A stretch of 5,456 bases of DNA from Candidatus Omnitrophota bacterium (GTDB lineage: Bacteria; Omnitrophota; Gorgyraeia; JACOVV01). Of this stretch, positions 1 to 4,435 are shown one piece after another. The DNA is taken from positions 1 through 5,456 of the forward strand of contig JAHFFC010000074.1 in the NCBI GenBank assembly GCA_023248175.1. Reading direction: 5' to 3'. Made by a program: the position numbers and the translations under genes. The notes beneath the pieces are model-generated. The model searched no databases and had not been told where the DNA came from. It saw only the letters and a list, made by a program, of their open reading frames with translations. Within the stretch, counting starts at the first letter, position 1, and each line of letters starts with the position of its first letter.

Positions 1-112
1 CAAAAGCAACTATCTCTGCGGATAGTTCATCGGTGTGAACGTTTTCCTCTTTAAACTCGGTATAGTAATCTTCGCCTTTATCTAGGATTTCTAACAACTC
101 TGTTTTGTCCAC
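1..112 (-). CDS. AlbA_2/Schlafen-type putative DNA-binding protein, N-terminal fragment
   Basis: This is an open frame of 37 codons that starts with GTG (110-112) and runs off the left edge. The visible protein reads from M-D-K-T-E-L-L-E through GEDYYTEFKEE to ELSAEIVAF. The pattern of a leading acidic helix, E-F-K-E, a short gap, then E-L-(x)3-E-I-V-A-F is the typical beginning of the AlbA_2 (Schlafen/AAA_4) domain. That domain is found in predicted transcriptional regulators and helicase-like proteins, and more recently in defence proteins. No in-frame ATG, GTG or TTG lies between this GTG and the repeat upstream, and no strong Shine-Dalgarno is visible, so the start is reasonable but not certain. 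Only about a tenth of a typical protein is seen, so the downstream domains (ATPase, winged helix or other) and the real role cannot be told from this window. Confidence 0.72.
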   Translation of the reverse strand, partial: MDKTELLEILDKGEDYYTEFKEENVHTDELSAEIVAF

Positions 113-141
113 GCTGTTTCGTCTGTCTGCCGTCTGGAACC

Positions 142-249
142 TAGGCCGCCTACGGCGGCAACTTCCTTCTTCCCCCTCTCCCTTGATGGGAGAGGGACGG
201 GGTGAGGGTGAAAAACGTTATGAGCTTCACCCTCCCCTCAAGGGAGGGG
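142..249. repeat. Composite palindromic repeat block, copy 1
   Basis: Three inverted repeats follow one another. The first is GCCGCC-tac-GGCGGC (145-159). The second is CCCTCTCCC (174-182) with GGGAGAGGG (188-196) and a 5-base loop. The third is CCCTCCC (230-236) with GGGAGGG (242-248) and a 5-base loop. A competing 8-bp pairing joins 205-212 with 226-233. The first 40 bases (142-181) recur at 4472-4511 in the same orientation with one mismatch. The block lies upstream of the AlbA_2-type gene. The rest of the gap between 113 and 448 holds an A+T-rich stretch with a 13-base palindrome (276-288) and one weak small frame. No run of T follows any hairpin on the minus strand, so this reads as a dispersed repeat rather than a classical terminator. 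Confidence 0.85.
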
Positions 250-290
250 AACTTTGAATAAATTAGGACTGTAGATTGATTTAATCAAAT

Positions 291-386
291 TCACAAAGAA
301 TCATCAAGAAAACTTCTTAAGATAAAATCATTCCACTCCACTTCATCAAATGATAAAGCGCTGCCTATGGGTTCTGAAGGGGACAT
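291..386 (-). CDS. Possible 31-residue hypothetical protein
   Basis: A short frame runs from ATG (384-386) to TGA (291-293) and encodes a mostly acidic peptide beginning MSPSEPIG and ending FLDDSL. A purine-rich GAGAGG (398-403) lies 11 bases upstream, longer than usual for a ribosome binding site. The frame is open ten codons further upstream to a TAA, with no better start. It follows the coiled-coil gene by about 60 bases on the same strand, and an A+T-rich stretch with a TATATT box lies just upstream. I do not recognise a family. It could be a small real gene, the worn C-terminal end of a longer gene, or chance. Confidence 0.22.
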   Translation of the reverse strand: MSPSEPIGSALSFDEVEWNDFILRSFLDDSL

Positions 387-448
387 TTTGTTTTTATCCT
401 CTCTTAATATAAATATACCAATGAGTTATACAAAAAACAACAGAAAAA

Positions 449-643
449 CTACTTCTCCTGCCCCTGCTTTCGAGCTTGCTCAGTAACTAATTGCTGTAAG
501 CTCGCAAATGCCTTAGCGTTGGAAGAACCCTCGATGGACTTGACCGCAATCTCTTGAACCTGATTATATGCTTTTTCAAATTGCTGTGAGAGCCTTGCTA
601 TTTGTTCATTCTGTTCCTTCACTGCTTTTTCAAGGGAAGCAAT
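449..643 (-). CDS. Small coiled-coil protein, apparently with an ATT start
   Basis: A 64-codon frame ends at TAG (449-451). The product is rich in E, K and Q. It has an N-terminal heptad-like stretch (LEKAV, EQNEQIARLSQQFEKAY) followed by a more distinctive part, NQVQEIAVKSIEGSSNAKAF, then SLQQLVTEQARK. It looks like a short helical oligomerising protein; I cannot name the family or function. The frame has no ATG, and the only conventional start is GTG at 620-622 (57 residues), which lacks a ribosome binding site. A strong AAGGAGG (649-655) sits five bases before an in-frame ATT (641-643), so ATT initiation is the best reading. The argS stop lies 16 bases upstream, implying co-transcription. 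The frame is closed by a TAG inside the argS end, so no longer N-terminus exists here. A degraded gene remnant remains possible. Confidence 0.5.
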   Translation of the reverse strand: MASLEKAVKEQNEQIARLSQQFEKAYNQVQEIAVKSIEGSSNAKAFASLQQLVTEQARKQGQEK

Positions 644-659
644 ACAATCCTCCTTTTTT

Positions 660-2339
660 TTACATCTTTTCCGGCGTTGACACTCCTAATAACTTTAATC
701 CATTTGCAATCACAATTCGGACCGCTTCGACTAATGCCAATCGAGCTTGACTCAAACCAGCATCCTCTGTGACTACGCGATGTTGATGATAGAATTGATG
801 AAAACTTTCGGCGAGTCTTTGGAGGTAGAGGGTCAAATAAAAAGGCTCATAGAGTTGGGAGCAGATTTGAACAGTCGTAGGAAATTGCCGAAGGATTTTT
901 AAAATTTTGACCTCCTCTGGGGTTTGTAGATACTCAAAATTTGTTTGTGGATGAGGAGTAAACTGATCCTGATCGTATTGACCAATTCCCTCTTTTTGCG
1001 CAAATTCCCTAATACTGCAAATCCGCGCATATGCATACTGGATGTAATAAACAGGATTTTCTACCGTCTGCAGTTTGGCTAACTCGAGGTCAAAATCGAG
1101 ATGAGCATCCACTTTCCTCATGAGAAAGAAAAATCGCGCGGCATCTCTACCGACCACCTCGGTCACTTCCAGCAGAGTGACAAATTCTCCCTCCCGTGTT
1201 GACATTTTTAATTGGCGTTTCCCCTCGTAAAGAGTCGTTAACTGAACAATCAGCACCACTAACGTATCTGCTGGATAGCCCAGTGACTGGATTGCCGCCC
1301 GCAGGCGAGGGATATAGCCATGATGATCAGGTCCCCAGAGATTGATCAATTTCTTGTAACCCCGTGAAAGTTTATCCCGATGATAGGCAATGTCAGGGGC
1401 GAGATAGGTGAAAGAGCCGTCACTCTTAATCACGACTCGATCCTTATCATCTCCGAAAGCAGTGCTTTTAAACCACAACGCCTTGTCTTGTTCGTAGACA
1501 AAGCCTTTTTCCTTCAGTTGTTGAAGGACTCCTTGAACATCCCCTGATTTTTCTAATTCTTCTTGACTGAACCAAGAGTCAAAATGAACTCCAAAGAATT
1601 CCAAATCTTTCCGAATTCCTGTTAGGATTGTCTCCACTCCGATTTTCAGGAAATGATCCTTAGCTTGTTCATTCCATTCTCTCCAGCGATCTCCTTCTCG
1701 GGTAAGAATCCCGCGGGCAATATCGCCGATGTAACTTCCTTTATAACCCCCTTCTGGCAAGGATAACTTTTCTCCTAACAATTCCCGATAGCGGACAAAA
1801 ATGGATTGAGCCAGCAGATTCATCTGGTTGCCGACGTTGTTTAAATAATACTCCCGTGAAACTTTAAAACCGGCAAACTCCAGGATATTGGCAAGCGAAT
1901 CTCCCACTGCCGCTTGCCGTCCATGGGCAACGCTGAGTGCTCCCGTGGGATTGGCGCTGACAAATTCCAAAAGGACAGGTTCGGCTTTACTGAAATCCGA
2001 AGAACCATACCGCTCTTTTTCATGAAGAATCACTGGAATCGCCTGATACAAAATCTGCGGGCTGAGAGAAAAGTTGATAAATCCAGGCGCCTTGGCCTCG
2101 ACCCTTGCAATAACGGAGGGATGCAAACTTTTTTCGAGTTCCGAGGTAATTTTCTGGGCGATTGAAAGCGGGGGTTGTTTCAACTGGCTAGCCAAACGCA
2201 TAGCGACATTGGTCGCGAGATCTCCATGTTGTTCATCACGGGGAATTTCGAGAATGATCTCCTCCCCTTCCAATGGAAAACCAAGCTGTTTGACCACCTT
2301 TTGAATCGCATTCGTTAGCGTGGACTCTATGACTGACAT
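660..2339 (-). CDS. argS: Arginyl-tRNA synthetase
   Basis: This class I aminoacyl-tRNA synthetase charges tRNA-Arg with arginine in the cytoplasm. At 559 residues it is full length for the family. Residues 1 to about 90 form the N-terminal tRNA-recognition domain (DEQHGDLATNVAMRLA near 35-50). The catalytic domain follows, with FVSANPTGALSVAHGRQAA (126-144) as the HIGH region. Here the usual H-V-G-H is S136-V137-A138-H139, so the first His and the Gly are replaced. W-G-P-D-H-H-G lies at 335-341. KMSTR (378-382) followed by GEFVTL serves as the KMSKS loop, a form known in bacterial ArgS. From about 428 (ENPVYYIQYAYARICSI) to the end is the DALR anticodon-binding domain, closing with the family-typical LGVSTPEKM. 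The ATG at 2337-2339 has GGGGAG nine bases upstream. The stop is followed at once by the coiled-coil gene. Confidence 0.97.
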   Translation of the reverse strand: MSVIESTLTNAIQKVVKQLGFPLEGEEIILEIPRDEQHGDLATNVAMRLASQLKQPPLSIAQKITSELEKSLHPSVIARVEAKAPGFINFSLSPQILYQAIPVILHEKERYGSSDFSKAEPVLLEFVSANPTGALSVAHGRQAAVGDSLANILEFAGFKVSREYYLNNVGNQMNLLAQSIFVRYRELLGEKLSLPEGGYKGSYIGDIARGILTREGDRWREWNEQAKDHFLKIGVETILTGIRKDLEFFGVHFDSWFSQEELEKSGDVQGVLQQLKEKGFVYEQDKALWFKSTAFGDDKDRVVIKSDGSFTYLAPDIAYHRDKLSRGYKKLINLWGPDHHGYIPRLRAAIQSLGYPADTLVVLIVQLTTLYEGKRQLKMSTREGEFVTLLEVTEVVGRDAARFFFLMRKVDAHLDFDLELAKLQTVENPVYYIQYAYARICSIREFAQKEGIGQYDQDQFTPHPQTNFEYLQTPEEVKILKILRQFPTTVQICSQLYEPFYLTLYLQRLAESFHQFYHQHRVVTEDAGLSQARLALVEAVRIVIANGLKLLGVSTPEKM

Positions 2340-2348
2340 AAATGAAGT

Positions 2349-2354
2349 CTCCCC
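2349..2354 (-). promoter_or_regulatory. argS ribosome binding site inside a palindrome arm
   Basis: On the minus strand GGGGAG stands nine bases before the argS ATG and is the only credible Shine-Dalgarno there. Four of its bases (2351-2354) belong to the 3' arm (in the mRNA) of a 9-bp perfect stem formed by 2351-2359 and 2423-2431. If the stem forms in the message, the site is partly hidden. Confidence 0.65.
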
Positions 2355-2431
2355 GCAGCATCATGCCTGAGGCTCCGCCTGAGGCGGATCTGCCTCTGGC
2401 AGAAGATCAGCCTTCGGCTGAAGCTGCGGGG
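2351..2431. repeat. Multi-arm palindromic element upstream of argS
   Basis: An outer 9-bp perfect inverted repeat (CCCCGCAGC at 2351-2359, GCTGCGGGG at 2423-2431) encloses four short hairpins in series, each with a 3-base loop. They are GCC/GGC (2365-2373), TCCGCC/GGCGGA (2374-2388), TCTGCC/GGCAGA (2389-2403) and TCAGCC/GGCTGA (2407-2421). Almost every base between the outer arms pairs, giving a five-stem junction. The second and third hairpins recur as a twin module at 4315-4344. The cloverleaf-like outline is not a tRNA: there is no T-loop consensus and all the loops are three bases. In the argS leader its outer stem covers the ribosome binding site. Confidence 0.85.
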
Positions 2432-2457
2432 TATCTTCCTTTCCCCCCTCACCCTAG

Positions 2458-2484
2458 CCCTCTCCCCCCGCTGGGGGGAGAGGG
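2458..2484. repeat. 12-bp perfect GC-rich hairpin
   Basis: CCCTCTCCCCCC (2458-2469) pairs perfectly with GGGGGGAGAGGG (2473-2484) around a GCT loop. The CCCTCTCC core is shared with the hairpins at 174-196 and 4501-4529, so these belong to one repeat family. It lies between the GAF/HD-GYP gene and argS. No T-run follows on the minus strand, although such a strong stem could still pause polymerase or protect an mRNA end. Confidence 0.85.
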
Positions 2485-2498
2485 GACTTGTGTGGTAA

Positions 2499-2519
2499 CC
2501 CCGTGGCAAGACCACGGGG
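2499..2519. repeat. 8-bp hairpin CCCCGTGG/CCACGGGG
   Basis: CCCCGTGG (2499-2506) and CCACGGGG (2512-2519) form a perfect stem with a 5-base loop, 14 bases from the 12-bp hairpin beside it. It is part of the repeat cluster in the gap before argS. I see no gene-specific role. Confidence 0.75.
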
Positions 2520-2558
2520 AATTTCTTCGATTAAAAATTTTGAATTTTAACTCGTAGC

Positions 2559-2586
2559 TTTGACTTTTTACTTTTGAGTTTTGAGT
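2559..2586. repeat. Four tandem degenerate heptamers, consensus TTTGA(C/G)T
   Basis: Four adjoining 7-base units start at 2559, 2566, 2573 and 2580. The last two are identical (TTTGAGT), the first is TTTGACT and the second is TTTTACT. A further A+T-rich, partly palindromic stretch (2531-2550) continues to the left. The array sits just after the stop of the GAF/HD-GYP gene, between it and the palindromes before argS. Confidence 0.65.
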
Positions 2587-2603
2587 TGCTAGGCGCCCGC
2601 CCC

Positions 2604-3668
2604 CTAAATCAGCTCGACAAATAAAGCGACCACCTCTGGATCAAACTGAGTCCCGGCATGCCGCCGCAGTTCCTGGATCGCGGACTCAGGACTCATCCCT
2701 TTGCGATACGGGCGATCCGAGACCATCGCTTCGTAAGCGTCCGCGACCGAGACAATCCGGGATCCAATGGGAATCTGATCCCTAGACAAACCGTCTGGAT
2801 AGCCGCCACCCGCGTACATCTCGTGGTGATGTCGTATAATTGGGGCTAATTCCCGCAGCACCCCGGTCTCGGAGACAATTTCCGCCCCTACATCGGGATG
2901 CAGGATCATTCTTTCCCACTCCTGCGGAGTCAGTTTTCCCGGTTTCTGCAGGATAGTGATATCCACATTGATCTTTCCAAGATCATGCAGATACCCTCCA
3001 TCGCCGATCTCCTGCCGTTCTCTACCGCCAATCCCCATTCGGTCGGTGATCATCAAGGCATATTCCATGACCCTGAATGAATGTCCGTGGGTGTAGGAAT
3101 CTTTTCGATCCATAATGTCGGCGAGGATCTTGATGGTCCTCGTATACCCCGACTGTCGTTCAAGGATCAGCTCCGTCTGCTGGATCGCGATCGCTGCCTG
3201 AATTGCCAGAACAGAAGCAAAACTTTTCTCCTCTTTGGAAAAAGGAGTTTTTTTCGCTCTGAAAAAGTAAAGGGCTCCCATTGTTTGATCACCCCACACC
3301 ATGGGGAAAGCGACCAGTGTCTTAATCGCCTGAACCCGCGCAAAACTGGGGACTGCCCCTTCTGTCTCTAGGTAATAATCTCTAATAAAGACTGCGTTCT
3401 TTTCACTGTAGGATTTCTTACAAAAAGGGGAGAAATCGGCCAGGTTCGTTATCGTTGTCTGACCGATTCCATATGCCGCGCGTATCATGGGCTTGGCGGA
3501 TTGATTCGCTTGCCATGTTTCGATCAAGACCACTGGGGATTGAGTCCCCTTCCCCCCTTTTTGGGCAATGTTCGCCAGAATTTTGTCCAGCTCATCCTGA
3601 GCGGCGATCGACGCCCCTATCTCTGTCAGCGTTGATACAGTATCAGCGTATACCTCTGCATTTGCCAT
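2604..3668 (-). CDS. GAF and HD-GYP domain protein, probable cyclic-di-GMP phosphodiesterase
   Basis: The 354-residue soluble protein has a GAF-like sensor domain at about residues 10-165 and an HD-GYP hydrolase domain at about 175-354. The HD-GYP signatures are complete: HGHSFRV (194-200), the metal-binding H228-D229 in GYLHDLGKI with K232, H257, the HHH cluster at 280-282 leading into HHE (281-283), the G289-Y290-P291 motif followed by DGL, D310 in SVADAYEAM, and the closing GTQFDPEVV. Family knowledge says such enzymes hydrolyse cyclic di-GMP (sometimes cGAMP) using a two- or three-metal centre, so this is most likely a phosphodiesterase tuned by a ligand bound to GAF. There is no receiver domain, membrane segment or signal peptide. 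The ATG (3666-3668) is preceded by GAGAGGGGG (3672-3680), a close-set ribosome binding site. rsfS ends 65 bases upstream, with a big hairpin between. Confidence 0.93.
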   Translation of the reverse strand: MANAEVYADTVSTLTEIGASIAAQDELDKILANIAQKGGKGTQSPVVLIETWQANQSAKPMIRAAYGIGQTTITNLADFSPFCKKSYSEKNAVFIRDYYLETEGAVPSFARVQAIKTLVAFPMVWGDQTMGALYFFRAKKTPFSKEEKSFASVLAIQAAIAIQQTELILERQSGYTRTIKILADIMDRKDSYTHGHSFRVMEYALMITDRMGIGGRERQEIGDGGYLHDLGKINVDITILQKPGKLTPQEWERMILHPDVGAEIVSETGVLRELAPIIRHHHEMYAGGGYPDGLSRDQIPIGSRIVSVADAYEAMVSDRPYRKGMSPESAIQELRRHAGTQFDPEVVALFVELI

Positions 3669-3693
3669 AGTCCCCCTCTCTATGAAACCTTAA

Positions 3694-3750
3694 TCCCACC
3701 ACCTGTCTAGGCCCACAGCCAGCCTTAGGCTGGTCAGACAGGTGGCGGGA
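3694..3750. repeat. Large stem-loop overlapping the end of rsfS
   Basis: The 15-base arms TCCCACCACCTGTCT (3694-3708) and AGACAGGTGGCGGGA (3736-3750) match at 14 of 15 positions. On the minus-strand RNA the exception is a G-U pair, so the stem is continuous. An inner hairpin CCAGCC/GGCTGG (3719-3724 with 3728-3733, loop TTA) tops it. The right arm contains the last codons and the stop of rsfS. The stem is not followed by a T-run (TTAAGG comes next in the transcript), so a classical intrinsic terminator is unlikely. It may still stabilise the rsfS message or separate it from the HD-GYP gene. Confidence 0.85.
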
Positions 3751-4084
3751 TAATCCTCGGAGCATCCCCCCAGAGGTGCTCTAAATCATAGAAACTTCGC
3801 TGTTCCGGTATGAAAATATGCGCTACCGCGTCTCCAGCATCAATCAACACCCACTCTCCATGGGTGTACCCTTGAACAGACGGGGTGCGCGTTTTGGAGT
3901 GATCCAATTTTCCCAGGATTTCATCGGCAATGGCTTTGACTTGTCTACTTGAGGATCCGCTTGAAATGACAAAATAATCAGTCCAACCGACTAAACCCCG
4001 CATGTCCAAGATGACAACTCCCTCTCCCTTTTTCTCGAGAGCCGCCTTCGCGATCATCTGCGCTTTTTTCCGCCCAGCCAGCAT
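3734..4084 (-). CDS. rsfS: Ribosomal silencing factor RsfS (Iojap/DUF143 family)
   Basis: This 116-residue protein belongs to the RsfS family, which binds protein uL14 on the large ribosomal subunit and blocks joining of the subunits when nutrients are scarce. The family core is clear: VVILDMRGL then WTDYFVISSGSSSRQVKAIA (about residues 34-53), a middle GYTHGEWVLIDAGDAVAHIF (72-91), and RSFYDLEHLWGDAP (95-108). The usual V-V in G-D-V-V-V-H-I-F is G-D-A-V-A-H-I-F here. Length fits the family. Its ATG shares one base with the stop of the DUF5679 gene (TAATG), and only weak purine-rich sequence precedes it, so translation is probably coupled. The last residues (PPPV) and the stop codon are encoded by one arm of a palindromic repeat. 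Many relatives are next to nadD or proB/obgE; that is not the arrangement here. Confidence 0.95.
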   Translation of the reverse strand: MLAGRKKAQMIAKAALEKKGEGVVILDMRGLVGWTDYFVISSGSSSRQVKAIADEILGKLDHSKTRTPSVQGYTHGEWVLIDAGDAVAHIFIPEQRSFYDLEHLWGDAPRIIPPPV

Positions 4085-4236
4085 TACTTTTTCTTATCGG
4101 AGCTAAGGATACAATACATCCCCGTGCCACAATCCGGGCACTTCCCCTTGACCGCCGGGCGGCCGTTCTTCATTTTCACCTGCTGTGCGTCCTTCATTTC
4201 CTTCTTTCCTTTACACTTAACACAATAACCAGTCAT
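4084..4236 (-). CDS. DUF5679 small zinc-ribbon protein
   Basis: A 50-residue basic protein starts at ATG 4234-4236 and ends at TAA 4084-4086. It carries two Cys pairs, C5-V-K-C8 and C33-P-D-C36, plus C42, with a conserved-looking centre KEMKDAQQVKMKNGRPAVKG. This layout (Y-C-V-K-C-K, E-M-K-D, a M-K-N-G-R-x-A-V-K-G stretch, then C-P-x-C-G) is what I recall for DUF5679, a small family of unknown function. The four paired Cys very likely bind one zinc ion. A strong AAAGGAGG (4242-4249) lies five bases upstream. Its stop overlaps the rsfS start by one base. The pairing with a ribosome factor hints at a translation-related role, which is inference only. The Lys-rich tail (SSDKKK) is coded by the A-rich sequence just before the rsfS ATG. 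Confidence 0.88.
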   Translation of the reverse strand: MTGYCVKCKGKKEMKDAQQVKMKNGRPAVKGKCPDCGTGMYCILSSDKKK

Positions 4237-4241
4237 TGTTT

Positions 4242-4249
4242 CCTCCTTT
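4242..4249 (-). promoter_or_regulatory. Strong ribosome binding site of the DUF5679-rsfS pair
   Basis: AAAGGAGG lies five bases before the DUF5679 ATG and is near-perfect for the anti-Shine-Dalgarno. It fixes the start of this small gene and, through the overlapping TAATG, probably supplies ribosomes for rsfS as well. Confidence 0.85.
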
Positions 4250-4258
4250 AATGAGTAC

Positions 4259-4304
4259 GCAAGTTACGGAATCCCTCGATTACTCTGAGGATGACGTAAC
4301 TTGC
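4259..4304. repeat. 10-bp inverted repeat in the DUF5679 leader
   Basis: GCAAGTTACG (4259-4268) and CGTAACTTGC (4295-4304) are perfect inverted repeats 26 bases apart. The spacer contains a smaller CCTC/GAGG pair (4274-4277 with 4287-4290). It lies nine bases upstream of the ribosome binding site in the leader. It could be an mRNA stem, a protein-binding site or the remnant of a repeat. Confidence 0.75.
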
Positions 4305-4314
4305 TGTGCGAATT

Positions 4315-4344
4315 CCCGCCAGAGGCGGGTCTGCCTTTGGCAGA
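4315..4344. repeat. Twin-hairpin module, second copy
   Basis: Two adjoining hairpins, CCCGCC-aga-GGCGGG (4315-4329) and TCTGCC-ttt-GGCAGA (4330-4344), match the module at 2374-2403 at 26 of 30 positions. Two of the four differences are the paired ends of the first stem (T-A there, C-G here), so pairing is kept. The other two fall in the loops. The module forms part of the DUF5679-rsfS leader. Confidence 0.85.
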
Positions 4345-4346
4345 AA

Positions 4347-4412
4347 ACCCTGAGCGAGCGATTCCATCATCCTTCGACACGCTCAGGACGATGGAATCGT
4401 GAGTCGAAGGGT
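4347..4412. repeat. Nested inverted repeat (element inside its own inverted copy)
   Basis: The outer parts ACCCTGAGCGAG (4347-4358) and GAGTCGAAGGGT (4401-4412) look like two halves of one repeat of the form CCTGAGCG...TCGAAGG. Between them lies a 42-base segment whose ends are 10-bp inverted repeats, CGATTCCATC (4359-4368) and GATGGAATCG (4390-4399). Its core CCTTCGACACGCTCAGG (4371-4387) is the reverse complement of the same repeat type. Three pairings cross: 4350-4356 with 4380-4386, 4359-4368 with 4390-4399, and 4371-4378 with 4403-4410. The sequence CCTTCGA..GCTCAGG is a widespread dispersed repeat in bacterial genomes. Confidence 0.75.
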
Positions 4413-4435
4413 CACTAGCCTCAAAATCGGATGTT

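Noticed and set aside
646..672. Programmed frameshift on the run of eight A joining argS to the coiled-coil frame
   Set aside because: The argS stop TAA comes at the start of the A-run, before a ribosome could use the run to slip, and ArgS ends at its normal family end.
568..750. Plus-strand frame overlapping the argS end
   Set aside because: It lies antisense to argS and the coiled-coil gene, and its product has no gene-like pattern.
2351..2431. Cloverleaf-like outline suggesting a tRNA
   Set aside because: The closing stem is 9 bp, all inner loops have three bases, there is no anticodon loop of seven, no T-loop consensus and no CCA end.
2342..2557. Plus-strand reading frame in the gap before argS
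   Set aside because: It is a translation of the hairpin cluster (proline- and glycine-rich artefact), with no upstream ribosome binding site.
3694..3750. Intrinsic terminator of rsfS
   Set aside because: The stem is strong but no T-run follows it on the minus strand, and it overlaps the coding end like an inserted repeat.
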